A DNA stretch of 64,000 nucleotides from Rhodoblastus acidophilus (GTDB lineage: Bacteria; Pseudomonadota; Alphaproteobacteria; Rhizobiales; Beijerinckiaceae): positions 17,770-81,769 of the forward strand of contig NZ_JAOQNX010000025.1 in the NCBI RefSeq assembly GCF_025961575.1. The letters are read 5' to 3'. The notes beneath the pieces were generated by a model, which was not told where the DNA came from, ran no database searches, and worked only from the letters and a program-made list of their open reading frames with translations. Positions 54,155-63,314 of this stretch are shown piece by piece. Every line of letters starts with the position of its first letter. The first letter of the stretch is position 1. Both the position numbers and the translations under genes were made by a program.

Positions 54155-55933
54155 ATGCCCGCCTACAAGGCTCCGCTGCGCGACATGCGCTACGCCCTCT
54201 ATGACGTGATGGGCTATGACGATCTGACGAAACTGCCGGGCTACGAGGATTTCGATCGGGACACGGTGGACGCCGTGCTCGAGGAAGCCGCGAAACTCTG
54301 CGAAGAGGTGTTGGCGCCGCTCAACAGCTCCGGCGACGCCGAGGGCTGCCATTACGAAAACGGCGTGGTCCGCACCCCCAAAGGTTTTAAGGAAGCCTAC
54401 GACACATTCCGCGACGGCGGCTGGACCTCGCTCGCCTGCGCGCCCCAATATGGCGGCCAGGGCATGCCGGTTTCGGTGAACGCCCTGGTCGAGGAAATGA
54501 TCTGTTCCTCCAACCTGTCCTTCGGCATGTATCCCGGCCTGTCCCACGGCGCTTACAAGGCGCTGCACGCCTTCGGCTCCAAGGACTTGCAGGACGCCTA
54601 TCTGCCAAAAATGGTGGACGGCACATGGTCGGGCACCATGTGCATGACCGAGCCGCATTGCGGCACCGATCTCGGCCAGATGCGCACCAAGGCCGTTCCG
54701 CAGGAGGATGGCTCCTTCCGCCTCACCGGCACGAAAATCTTCATCTCGGCCGGCGAGCACGACCTGACCGAAAACATCGTCCATCTGGTGCTGGCGAAAA
54801 TCCCCGGCGGTCCCAAGGGCACCAAGGGCGTCAGCCTGTTCCTCGTGCCGAAATTCCTGCCGGACGCGCAGGGGCGTCCCGGCGAACGCAATGGCGTGCG
54901 CTGCGGCTCCATCGAGCACAAGATGGGCATCAAGGCCTCGTCCACCTGCGTGATGAATTTCGACGACGCCAAGGGTTTCCTCGTCGGCGAGGAACACAAG
55001 GGCATGAAAGCGATGTTCACCATGATGAACACGGCGCGCCTGGGCGTCGGCGTGCAGGGCCTCGGCCTCGCCGAGGCCTCCTACCAAGGCGCCGTAGCCT
55101 ATGCCAAGGACCGCTTGCAGGGCCGCGCGCTCTCGGGCGCGAAATTTTTGGAGAAGGCCGCCGATCCCATCATCGTCCATCCCGACGTGCGCCGCATGCT
55201 GCTGACGCAACGCGCCTATATCGAGGGCTGCCGCGCGCTGGGCATGTGGACGGCGAAATCCATCGACACCTATCGCATGCACCCCGATCCGGCGGAGCGA
55301 ACCAAGGCCGATGATTTCGTCGCGGTGATCACGCCGGTGATCAAGGCCTTTTTCACCGATATGGGGTTCGAGGCGACCAATATCGGCGTGCAGGTTTTTG
55401 GCGGCCACGGCTACATCCGCGACAACGGCATGGAGCAGTTTGTCCGCGACGCCCGCATCACCCAAATCTACGAAGGCGCGAACGGCATCCAGGGTCTCGA
55501 CCTGATCGGGCGCAAAATGGCGGCGCATGCCGGGCGCTATTTGCGCACCGTGTTCCACCCGATCTCCGAATATGTCGAGGCCAACAAGGCGAAACCGGAA
55601 CTGGCGGATTTCGTCGGCCCCTTGCAAAAGGCGTTCGGGCGTTTGCAGCAGGCGACCATGCATGTGGCGCGCGCCTCGATGGCGCGTCCCGACGAGGCCG
55701 GCGCGGCCTCGACCGATTATCTGCGGCTGTTCGCCTTGACCGTGCTCGCCTTCATGTGGGCGCGCATGGCGGAAATCAGCCTGCCGCACGCCGACAGCGA
55801 CCCGTTCCACAAGGCGAAAGTCATGACGGCGCGGTTTTACATGGAGCGGCTGCTGCCGCAGACCGGCGCGCTGTTTTCCACGATCAGCGCCGGCTCGAAA
55901 ACCATGATGGCGTTCGAGGAAGCGGCGTTCTGA
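54155..55933 (+). CDS. fadE: Acyl-CoA dehydrogenase with C-terminal extension
   Basis: This is a 592-residue FAD-dependent dehydrogenase of the longer class (acyl-CoA dehydrogenase plus an extra C-terminal helical domain). Visible are MCMTEPHCGTDLGQMRTKAV for FAD/substrate binding, YIRDNGMEQFVRDARITQIY and the catalytic Glu440 in IYEGANGIQGLDLIGRK. It would introduce the first double bond in fatty acyl-CoA, feeding fadN and fadA encoded just upstream. The chain-length range is unknown. The start ATG is preceded by AGGGAG. Confidence 0.9.
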   Translation: MPAYKAPLRDMRYALYDVMGYDDLTKLPGYEDFDRDTVDAVLEEAAKLCEEVLAPLNSSGDAEGCHYENGVVRTPKGFKEAYDTFRDGGWTSLACAPQYGGQGMPVSVNALVEEMICSSNLSFGMYPGLSHGAYKALHAFGSKDLQDAYLPKMVDGTWSGTMCMTEPHCGTDLGQMRTKAVPQEDGSFRLTGTKIFISAGEHDLTENIVHLVLAKIPGGPKGTKGVSLFLVPKFLPDAQGRPGERNGVRCGSIEHKMGIKASSTCVMNFDDAKGFLVGEEHKGMKAMFTMMNTARLGVGVQGLGLAEASYQGAVAYAKDRLQGRALSGAKFLEKAADPIIVHPDVRRMLLTQRAYIEGCRALGMWTAKSIDTYRMHPDPAERTKADDFVAVITPVIKAFFTDMGFEATNIGVQVFGGHGYIRDNGMEQFVRDARITQIYEGANGIQGLDLIGRKMAAHAGRYLRTVFHPISEYVEANKAKPELADFVGPLQKAFGRLQQATMHVARASMARPDEAGAASTDYLRLFALTVLAFMWARMAEISLPHADSDPFHKAKVMTARFYMERLLPQTGALFSTISAGSKTMMAFEEAAF

Positions 55934-55963
55934 CGGACCGTCCGTGAAGCGCCCGCTCTGTTC

Positions 55964-56123
55964 CCTCGCCCCGCTTTAGCGGGGAGAGGGCTAGGGTGAG
56001 GGGCAGGGGCGTTGGCTTCAATGTCGTCAGGACAGCCGCCTCCATTGGCCCTGGGGACAGCGAGGATCGCAACCATAGCCCGTCTTTGGACGGGCGTCTG
56101 ACGACGCCCTATGCCCCTCACCC
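55964..56123 (+). repeat. Composite palindromic element between fadE and the thioesterase gene
   Basis: A local hairpin CCCCGC-TTTA-GCGGGG opens the element. Then GGGTGAGGGGCA (55994-56005) is the exact inverse of TGCCCCTCACCC (56112-56123), so a 130-nt stem-loop can form, with a further small hairpin CCCGTCTTTGGACGGG inside. It occupies nearly all of the 215-bp gap and shares words with the repeats at 19421, 34845 and 57650. Confidence 0.75.
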
Positions 56124-56148
56124 AAACCGCAACATTGGAGAACATCAA

Positions 56149-56667
56149 TTGGCGCCCTGGTTGCGATTGCTGAAAATGGCCCTTGGCGCCCCGTTCCGCC
56201 CCAAACTGGGGTGGCGCGACGAGTCCGTCCTGACCTTTCGCGTCTGGCCGAACGATCTCGACATCAACCTGCACATGAACAACGCCCGCTATCTCGCGGT
56301 GATGGACATCGGCCGGTTCGACCTCGCCTTGCGCTGCGGTTTTGCCGGCTTGGTTTGGCGGGAAAAGCTGAAACCCGTGGTGGCCAGCGCCATGGTGCGG
56401 TTTCGCCGCTCGCTGGCGCCGCTGCAAAAATTCACCCTGCGCAGCCGGGTCATCGGCTGGGATTCGAAATGGCTGTTCATCGAACATCGCATCGAGAGCG
56501 AGGGCGACCTTTATTGCCAGGCGGTGGTCAAGGCGCTGCTGCTCGGACGCGAGGGCGGCCTGCCCACGGCCGCCCTGCTGCGCGCCATATCGGCGGAGGC
56601 GCCGGAATCCGAAGTGCCGGATTGGCTCGCCCATTGGATCGCCGCCGAAGCGGGAGCGCGCGGCTGA
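56149..56667 (+). CDS. Hotdog-fold acyl-CoA thioesterase family protein
   Basis: This is a 172-residue single-hotdog protein. The family signature VWPNDLDINLHMNNARYLAV carries the conserved Asp and the H-M-N-N-x-x-Y motif of 4HBT/acyl-ACP thioesterase-like proteins. A second conserved stretch is WLFIEHRIESEGDLYCQAVV. It should hydrolyse an acyl-CoA and, given its position after fadANE, may balance CoA pools during beta-oxidation. The start is TTG 56149 with GGAG 8 bp upstream; a later ATG exists at about 56176. Confidence 0.8.
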   Translation: MAPWLRLLKMALGAPFRPKLGWRDESVLTFRVWPNDLDINLHMNNARYLAVMDIGRFDLALRCGFAGLVWREKLKPVVASAMVRFRRSLAPLQKFTLRSRVIGWDSKWLFIEHRIESEGDLYCQAVVKALLLGREGGLPTAALLRAISAEAPESEVPDWLAHWIAAEAGARG

Positions 56668-56718
56668 ATTGTTTTTTTGGAAGGCGTCCCAAGAACGACG
56701 CCAAATTGGGAGGAAGAG

Positions 56719-57081
56719 ATGAAAAGAATTGCCTTGGTCGCCATCGCCATGTCCGTCGCCGCCCCGGCTCTGGCCGGCGACATTTTGGGCGAATGGAAGC
56801 GCGCCGACGGCCGTTCGCGCATTCGCATGGCCAATTGCGGCGGCGCTGTCTGCGGCACCATCACCTGGCTGCGCGACGCCAATTCGCCCGCCCATGTGGG
56901 ACAGCAGGTGTTTTTCGGGCTGCAACGGACCGGAGAGGGCTGGAGCGGTTCGGCGTTCAATCCCGAGGACGGCAAGACCTATGACGGCAAGGTCAGCGTG
57001 TCCGGCGCGGCGATGACGACCCAGGGCTGCGCGTTGGGCGGCATGATCTGCAAGTCGGCGCAGTGGACGCGGGTGAACTGA
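56719..57081 (+). CDS. DUF2147-family secreted protein
   Basis: This is a 120-residue protein with a signal peptide (MKRIALVAIAMSVAAPALAG, cleavage near 19). The mature domain reads ILGEWKRADGRSRIRMANCG, CGTITWLR, FNPEDGKTYDGKVSVSG and the ending CKSAQWTRVN. These match DUF2147, a lipocalin-like beta-barrel family common in Hyphomicrobiales. Four Cys may form two disulfides in the periplasm. The function is unknown. AGGA precedes the ATG. Confidence 0.83.
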   Translation: MKRIALVAIAMSVAAPALAGDILGEWKRADGRSRIRMANCGGAVCGTITWLRDANSPAHVGQQVFFGLQRTGEGWSGSAFNPEDGKTYDGKVSVSGAAMTTQGCALGGMICKSAQWTRVN

Positions 57082-57128
57082 CCTGTTTCAATGCCGCGCG
57101 CGCCCGAAGCGGCGCGGCGGAGGCTTTC

Positions 57129-57587
57129 ATGCGCAAGACCTTGGCGCTTGCGGCGAGCATTTGGTGTTTGGCGTCGCCCGCATGCGCGCAGCCGAACGCC
57201 GCGCAAGCGCCAAATCCAGGGCTGGATGGCGAAATTAAGATCGTGCTGAGCGATGGCGCCGAGTCCTACATCCGCGCCTCCACCTGCGACCTGCTGGGCC
57301 TGGGCTCCGACGAGCGGGAGACGAAGGGCCGCTTGTTCTACAGCAACAACGACAGGCTCGAGCACCGTTTAGACGTTGTGGACGGGGGCAAGCATGTCGT
57401 CCTCGGCCTGTTCGATCTCGACAGCCGCCTGCGCTGTTTCTACCTGACGGATGCTTCCGCCGTGCTCGCGCGCGCCGTTTGCGGAACGACCCGGGAGAAC
57501 GCCCAGGTCGTGACCGACAAGAAGGCGGCGCGCGCGTTCCAGCGCGAACTCGGCCTTTGGCGCAAGACACTGGGCGAGGGGCGTTAG
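57129..57587 (+). CDS. Secreted hypothetical protein
   Basis: This is a 152-residue protein with a signal peptide (MRKTLALAASIWCLASPACA, cleavage after ACA-Q near residue 20). The mature part has IKIVLSDGAESYIRASTCDL, a run of polar residues FYSNNDRLEHRLDVVDGG and a C-terminal helix. No family is recognised. It follows the DUF2147 gene by 47 bp and may be cotranscribed with it. After its stop lie an AT-rich patch and a repeat. Confidence 0.62.
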   Translation: MRKTLALAASIWCLASPACAQPNAAQAPNPGLDGEIKIVLSDGAESYIRASTCDLLGLGSDERETKGRLFYSNNDRLEHRLDVVDGGKHVVLGLFDLDSRLRCFYLTDASAVLARAVCGTTRENAQVVTDKKAARAFQRELGLWRKTLGEGR

Positions 57588-57608
57588 AGCCCGTTCGGCG
57601 AACGCTCG

Positions 57609-57674
57609 AATATGGATATTATCTATATATAACAATATAGTAGCCCTCACCCAGAGGAGCCCGCGTCAGCGGGC
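57609..57674 (+). repeat. AT-rich patch followed by a GCCCGC/GCGGGC hairpin
   Basis: Bases 57609-57641 are almost purely A/T (TATGGATATTATCTATATAT and onward), extreme for this genome. A CCCTCACCC word follows, then the hairpin GCCCGC-GTCA-GCGGGC at 57659-57674. The patch could melt easily or serve as a promoter region for the helicase gene. The rest of the gap to 57816 has no recognisable gene. Confidence 0.55.
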
Positions 57675-57815
57675 GTCTCGAAGGGCGGGGGCACGGCGCT
57701 TTCAGCGCATCCGCTTCCCGCGAAAATGCTCGCGCGCCACAACCTGCAACGCGCAGGATTCGACAAGCGGCGCGCCAGCCCCCACATTGGCGGCGACGAT
57801 TCGCAAAAGGCCGCC

Positions 57816-60158
57816 GTGTCCGATCCCTATGACGATTTTCCGGGCTATGAGCCCGTCGCGCCGCGCGCCGGCGGCATTGCCGCGCGCGCGCTCGCCGCGC
57901 TGAGCCCCGCGCCGGATTTCATCTCCGCCCTCAACCCCGAACAGCGCGAGGCCGTTGAAACCACGGAAGGTCCGGTTCTCGTGCTCGCCGGCGCCGGCAC
58001 CGGAAAAACCCGCGTGCTGACCTCGCGCATCGCCCATATTCTCGCGCAAGGCCAGGCGCGCCCGCACCAGATTCTCGCCGTCACCTTCACCAACAAGGCG
58101 GCGCGCGAGATGAAGGAGCGCATAGCCGCCCTGATCGGGCCGAGCGCCGAGGGCATGGGCTGGCTCGGCACGTTTCACGCGATTTCCACAAAAATCCTGC
58201 GCCGCCACGCCGAACTCGCCGGTCTCAAGAGCAATTTCACCATTCTCGACACCGACGACCAGATGCGCCTGCTCAAGCAGATCTTGCGGGCCGAAAACAT
58301 TGACGAAAAGCGCTGGACGGCGCGCACCATCGCCTATCTCATCGACAATTGGAAAAACCGCGGCCTCGCGCCCAAAAACGTGCCCGCCGGCGAGGCGCAG
58401 GCCTTTGCCAATGGCAAGGGCGGCGCGATCTATGCGCTCTATCAGGAGCGCCTCAAAATCCTCAACGCCGCCGATTTCGGCGACCTGCTCCTGGAGACGC
58501 TGAAAATTTTCCGCGAGAATCCGGACGTTCTCAAGGATTATCAGCAGCGCTTCAAATATATCCTGGTCGACGAATATCAGGACACCAACGCTGTCCAATA
58601 TCTCTGGCTGCGGCTGCTGGCGCAGCGAACCGACGGCGGCAAGCCCAATCTCTGTTGCGTGGGCGACGACGACCAGTCGATCTATGGCTGGCGCGGCGCC
58701 GACGTCGACAATATTTTGCGCTTCGAAAAGGATTTTCCCGGCGCGAAAGTGATCCGCCTGGAGCGCAATTACCGCTCGACCGGCCATATTCTGGCGGCGG
58801 CCGCCCATCTCATCGCCCACAACACCGATCGCCTCGGCAAGACCCTGTTCACCGATGGCGAGGACGGGGAAAAGCCGCAGGTCTCGGGCGTCTGGGATTC
58901 CGAGGAAGAAGCCCGCGTCATAGGCGAAGAAATCGAGCAGCTGCAGCGCCAAAACCATTCGCTCGACGAAGTCGCCATTCTGGTGCGCGCCTCCTTCCAG
59001 ATGCGCGAGTTCGAAGAGCGGTTCATCACCTTGGGCCTGCCCTATAAGGTGATCGGCGGCCCGCGTTTTTATGAGCGCCTGGAAATCCGCGACGCGCTGG
59101 CCTATCTGCGCTGCACCGCGCAGCCCGCCGACGACCTCGCCTTCGAGCGCATCGTCAACACGCCCAAACGCGGCCTCGGCGAGGCCAGCCTGCAGATCGT
59201 CCACGATTACGCCCGCCGCCAGCAGATTCCGCTGATGCAGGCGGCCCGCGTGCTGGTCGAAACCGAGGAGCTCAAGGCCAAGCAGCGCTCGACCCTACGG
59301 GCGCTCCTCAAAGATTTCGAGCGCTGGGCGAGCGAAATCGGCCAGACGCCGCATCACGAACTTGCGGAAAAAATCCTCGAGGAATCCGGCTACACCGATC
59401 ACTGGAAGCAAGAAAAGAGCGCCGAAGCCGAGGGCCGCCTGGAAAATTTGAAGGAACTCGTCAGGTCGATGGAGGAATTTCCCGACCTCGGCGCCTTCCT
59501 CGAACATGTCTCGCTGGTAATGGACGCCGACAATGCCGATGGCGGGGCGCGCGTCTCGATCATGACTCTGCACGGCGCCAAAGGTCTCGAATTCGAAACC
59601 GTTTTCCTCCCCGGCTGGGAGGAGGGCCTTTTTCCCCACCAGCGCAGCCTCGACGAGAACGGCCGCGCCGGGCTGGAGGAGGAGCGCCGCCTGGCCTATG
59701 TCGGCGTCACCCGCGCCCGGCGCCGCGCCAAAATTTATTTCGCGACCAATCGCCGCATCCACGGCCTGTGGCAGACAACAACCCCCTCGCGTTTTTTGGA
59801 CGACCTCCCCGCCGCCCATGTGCAGGTGACGGAAAACCGCGGCAGCGGCTCCGGCTATGGCGCCTATGCGCAGTCGCGTTTCGCCAATATGGACGCGTTT
59901 GGCTCGCGTTACGACACGCCCGGCTGGAAACGCGCGCAGAAAAACGGCCCCGGCGGGCGCGGGCCGCTGACCATCGAAGGCGAGGTTTTAAGCCGGTCCA
60001 CGCCGACAGGCGCCTTCGCGCCGGGCGATCGCGTCTTCCACCAGAAATTCGGCCCGGGTTCCGTCGCTGCGGTCGACGCCTCGAAATTGACCATCGATTT
60101 TGATAAAGCTGGACGCAAACTGGTGCTCGACTCCTTCGTCGAGAAAACAAGCAAGTGA
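57816..60158 (+). CDS. uvrD: UvrD/PcrA-type ATP-dependent DNA helicase
   Basis: This is a 780-residue superfamily 1A 3'-5' helicase acting in nucleotide-excision and mismatch repair. Motifs in order are Q-motif LNPEQREAVE, Walker A VLAGAGTGKTRVLTSR, motif Ia TFTNKAAREMKERI, Walker B YILVDEYQDTN, motif III VGDDDQSIYGWRGAD, motif IV RLERNYRST, motif V TLHGAKGLEFETVFLPG and motif VI LAYVGVTRARRRAKI. The C-terminal Tudor-like RNA-polymerase-binding domain is visible in DRVFHQKFGPGSVAAVD. GTG 57816 with AAAGG upstream was chosen; an earlier start at 57726 would add an unconserved tail. asmA follows after 3 bp. Confidence 0.92.
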   Translation: MSDPYDDFPGYEPVAPRAGGIAARALAALSPAPDFISALNPEQREAVETTEGPVLVLAGAGTGKTRVLTSRIAHILAQGQARPHQILAVTFTNKAAREMKERIAALIGPSAEGMGWLGTFHAISTKILRRHAELAGLKSNFTILDTDDQMRLLKQILRAENIDEKRWTARTIAYLIDNWKNRGLAPKNVPAGEAQAFANGKGGAIYALYQERLKILNAADFGDLLLETLKIFRENPDVLKDYQQRFKYILVDEYQDTNAVQYLWLRLLAQRTDGGKPNLCCVGDDDQSIYGWRGADVDNILRFEKDFPGAKVIRLERNYRSTGHILAAAAHLIAHNTDRLGKTLFTDGEDGEKPQVSGVWDSEEEARVIGEEIEQLQRQNHSLDEVAILVRASFQMREFEERFITLGLPYKVIGGPRFYERLEIRDALAYLRCTAQPADDLAFERIVNTPKRGLGEASLQIVHDYARRQQIPLMQAARVLVETEELKAKQRSTLRALLKDFERWASEIGQTPHHELAEKILEESGYTDHWKQEKSAEAEGRLENLKELVRSMEEFPDLGAFLEHVSLVMDADNADGGARVSIMTLHGAKGLEFETVFLPGWEEGLFPHQRSLDENGRAGLEEERRLAYVGVTRARRRAKIYFATNRRIHGLWQTTTPSRFLDDLPAAHVQVTENRGSGSGYGAYAQSRFANMDAFGSRYDTPGWKRAQKNGPGGRGPLTIEGEVLSRSTPTGAFAPGDRVFHQKFGPGSVAAVDASKLTIDFDKAGRKLVLDSFVEKTSK

Positions 60159-60161
60159 TTT

Positions 60162-63100
60162 ATGCGCGATTTGCTCACTTATCTCGGCATTGGCCTGATT
60201 CTCGTGCTGACCGCGCTGCTCGGCGCGCCCTATGTGATCGATTTCGACGCGCATCGCGGGCGTTTCGCCGAGGAAATCTCGAAAGCTCTGGGGTCGCAGG
60301 CGCAACTTGACGGCCCCATCGAGTTCCGCGTCCTGCCCACCCCCTATTTTTCAGCGCAAAAACTGTCGCTGAAGGGGCCGCTGGGCGTTCTCAAGGCGGA
60401 CAAAGCCGATTTCGAATTGTCGCTGCCCGCCCTGATCCAGGGCAATATGACGTTTACCCGCGCCGAACTGTCCCACTTTGCGCTCGAGGTCGATGGCGAC
60501 CAGCTGCGCAAGCCCAACGCCTCCGTCCGCTTCGACGATCTGACCCTGCGCGACGGAATTTTGCGCGTGCTGCATGCGGGCAAACCGTTCATCTCGCTCG
60601 ACCATGTCGATCTCTCCGGCCGCCTCGCCGGCGGCGAAGGCCCGTTTGACGCGCGCGGCGTGTTTCGCGCAAAGGATCGCAACGTCAGCTACAGCTTGAG
60701 CAGCGACCATTTTGCCGGATCGCGCCTGCCCATAAAACTGTCGCTCGGCAGCGAAAATCTCGGCAATTTCTCCTTCGATGGCGCGCTCGACCTCGGCGGC
60801 GGCCTTTCCTTCGATGGCAAAGTGTTGGGCGAAGGCGCGGCGGCGGACGGGCCGTGGCGGCTGGAAGGCGATGTCCTCGCCAAACCCGAAGCCGTCAAGC
60901 TGGACAAGGCGGCGCTGCATCTGGGCGAAGGCGTCCAGGCCATGCATTTTGCCGGCGGCGCCGATTACGGCGTCGATCATGGCGCGCTGACGGTCGATTT
61001 TTCAGGAGCGCATCTCGACGGCGCCTGGGCCGATGTCGGGGCCGGCCTTCTGGCGCGCGCCATGGACCGCGCCGCGCCGACGGTTTTGCGGGCGCAACTC
61101 GACTCGCTGAACTGGCGGGGAACGTGGAGCCGCGTGAAACTGGCGCGCGACGCCGGCGGTCCCCTGAAAATCGCGGCGGAGGGCGCCGGCGGCGCCCGTT
61201 TCGACATGGCCGTCACCCGCGAGGGCTCGCGAAACTGGCGCGGCAAGGGCGATTTTTCGACCGTCGACTATCCCGTCTTCGCCGCCGATGTCGGCGCGCC
61301 GGCCTTGCCGTTCCGCCAGATCGTCGTGGGCGGCCTGTTCAATTTTTCCGGCGGCGCATTGGCGCTTTCCAATGCCGCGGTCACGCTCGACCGCACGAAA
61401 TTCACCGGCGACGCCGCCTGGACCCCGGCAACCAAAGAGTCGCGGGCAAAACTCACCGCGAAACTGGCGGCAAGCGCGCTCGATCTCGCCAGCGTTCCCG
61501 ACTATGGCGCCGCGCTGGGCGAGTCCGATCTCGACCTCACCCTCGACGCGCAGACCGCCGGCAAAAGCGAGGGAAAACTCAGCCTGCGCCTGCTGCGCGA
61601 AAAAGGGTTTTCGCGGCTGGAGCGGCTTGAGGGCAAAAACCTCGCCGGCGCCGACGTGACCGCCTCGGGCGAATGGAAGGACAAATTTTCCGGGCTGAAG
61701 GGGACGGTTCGCCTCAAGGCTGGCGAGCTCCAGGATTTCGCCACGCTGCTGGCGCGCCTTGCGCCCAACGACACAACCCGGCTCGTGGCGTCTCGCGCGA
61801 AAATCCTGTCGCCGGCTGTGTTCAACGCCAAGGCGGAGCAGGGGGCATATGCCTTCGACGGACAGGCGGCGGCGACGAAATTTTCGGCGAGCCTGGACGA
61901 CAGGGGCCTGGCGCTGGATGTGTCCGCGCCGGAAGCGTTCGATCTGCTGGCGCAATTGGGCGCGCCGCCGCTGCTGTCGCCGCAAAAGCTCGGTCCCGGT
62001 CAGATTTCCGTGCAGACGCAAGCCCAGGGCGCCCGCCGCACGGTCACCGGCAGGGCGGCGCTGGGCAAAATTAACGGCCAGTTCGACGGCGCTTTTCGCG
62101 ACGGCGCTGTGGACGGGCGCTTGTCGCTGTCAGGCGATCCCTCCAGCCTGATCGGCGGGCCCGCCGGAAACGGCAAGATCGACGGCGAGGTGGAATCGCG
62201 TGACGGCCGCATCACCTTGAGCAAAATCCTTGGCGAGCGCGGCGACTCCCATTTCACCGGGCAGTTGAGCCTGTCCTCGGATGGGGTGAGCGGCGAGCTG
62301 GATGTCGACAAATTCTCCGCCCCGGCCTTTTTGGCCCTGAGCCTCGGTCCGCCCGCACCAGCCAAACCCGGCGCGTTCTGGCCGAGCCTATCCTTCGCTC
62401 CCGTGGTGATCGACCCGCCCCGCACGAAACTTCTCATTCATGCGGCCGATGTCGCGCCCTTCGGCGTTCCCGCCACCTTCCAGCTCAGCCTCGCGGCCAA
62501 TGCGCTCAGCGTCGCCAATCTCGAGGCGGCGGTGAATGGCGGCAAGCTGCGCGGCGCGTTCGACTTGCGCCGGCAGGCGGGTCAGGCGACCTTTTCCGGC
62601 GAGTTTTCCGGCGAGGGCCTGGCGGTGAAAAACCCAGCCCTTTCCGCCACAGCGGCCGGACGGATCAAACTGGCGGGGTCCGGCGCGAGCATGGCGGCGC
62701 TGGTCGGCGCGCTCTCGGGAACCGGCTCGGCGAAACTCACCGATGCGATCGTGGCTGGCGCTGCGCCGGAAGCGCCTGCGCAAGTTTTGGACGCCCAGGC
62801 GGCGAGCGAAAAACCGTTCAACGCCAAGGACACGGTGCGCGATCTCGACAAGGCGCTCGCCGGCGGCGAATTGCGCCTTGGCGACGGCGAGGCGTCGCTG
62901 CGGCTGGCCAAGGGCGAACTGAAGATCGCGCGCGAGGGCGTCGCCTTCACCTACGATCTCAACGATCTCAGTTTTTCGCTTGATTCGTCGCTGCCGGATC
63001 GCCAGGGCGCATTGACCTGGTCGGGCGCCTGGGCGTCGCCGGTGCGAAAAGTCGAGGCGGCGCCGTTTGTGGCGGTGGCAGCGGCCAAGGCGCTGGAGCG

Positions 63101-63230
63101 CGAGCAGGCCCGCATCGCCCGCCAGCGCGAGGCTGACCGGCAGCGCAAGGCCGAGGTGGAGCGGCGCAAGCAGGAGGAGGCGCGCAAGCAGGCCGAAAAA
63201 CTCCAGCCGCCGCCAGCGCCCGCGCAGTAA
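60162..63230 (+). CDS. AsmA-family protein
   Basis: This is a 1,022-residue protein with one N-terminal membrane helix (LTYLGIGLILVLTALLGAPY) and a very long periplasmic beta-rich region. The AsmA start motif is visible (VIDFDAHRGRFAEEISKALG, then GPIEFRVLPTPYFSAQKLSL), and the AsmA C-terminal domain lies near residues 770-960. AsmA-like proteins form beta-groove bridges thought to carry phospholipids between inner and outer membranes. The end (about 970-1022) is a charged coiled coil with RQREADRQRKAEVERRKQEE and a Pro-rich tail, unusual for the family. It is probably cotranscribed with the helicase. Confidence 0.86.
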   Translation: MRDLLTYLGIGLILVLTALLGAPYVIDFDAHRGRFAEEISKALGSQAQLDGPIEFRVLPTPYFSAQKLSLKGPLGVLKADKADFELSLPALIQGNMTFTRAELSHFALEVDGDQLRKPNASVRFDDLTLRDGILRVLHAGKPFISLDHVDLSGRLAGGEGPFDARGVFRAKDRNVSYSLSSDHFAGSRLPIKLSLGSENLGNFSFDGALDLGGGLSFDGKVLGEGAAADGPWRLEGDVLAKPEAVKLDKAALHLGEGVQAMHFAGGADYGVDHGALTVDFSGAHLDGAWADVGAGLLARAMDRAAPTVLRAQLDSLNWRGTWSRVKLARDAGGPLKIAAEGAGGARFDMAVTREGSRNWRGKGDFSTVDYPVFAADVGAPALPFRQIVVGGLFNFSGGALALSNAAVTLDRTKFTGDAAWTPATKESRAKLTAKLAASALDLASVPDYGAALGESDLDLTLDAQTAGKSEGKLSLRLLREKGFSRLERLEGKNLAGADVTASGEWKDKFSGLKGTVRLKAGELQDFATLLARLAPNDTTRLVASRAKILSPAVFNAKAEQGAYAFDGQAAATKFSASLDDRGLALDVSAPEAFDLLAQLGAPPLLSPQKLGPGQISVQTQAQGARRTVTGRAALGKINGQFDGAFRDGAVDGRLSLSGDPSSLIGGPAGNGKIDGEVESRDGRITLSKILGERGDSHFTGQLSLSSDGVSGELDVDKFSAPAFLALSLGPPAPAKPGAFWPSLSFAPVVIDPPRTKLLIHAADVAPFGVPATFQLSLAANALSVANLEAAVNGGKLRGAFDLRRQAGQATFSGEFSGEGLAVKNPALSATAAGRIKLAGSGASMAALVGALSGTGSAKLTDAIVAGAAPEAPAQVLDAQAASEKPFNAKDTVRDLDKALAGGELRLGDGEASLRLAKGELKIAREGVAFTYDLNDLSFSLDSSLPDRQGALTWSGAWASPVRKVEAAPFVAVAAAKALEREQARIARQREADRQRKAEVERRKQEEARKQAEKLQPPPAPAQ

Positions 63231-63314
63231 GAGAGTCTTAGAAATCCCATAGCCGGCTTTCGGCGGAGCGCGGCCTCTGCCACAATCCTCCCATAACGAA
63301 ATTGGGAGGACTGC

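Noticed and set aside
51644..55810. A 1,388-codon open frame antisense to fadA-fadN-fadE
   Set aside because: It is Arg/His/Gly-rich low-complexity sequence with no family motif and mirrors well-supported genes. It is a shadow of high-GC codon use.
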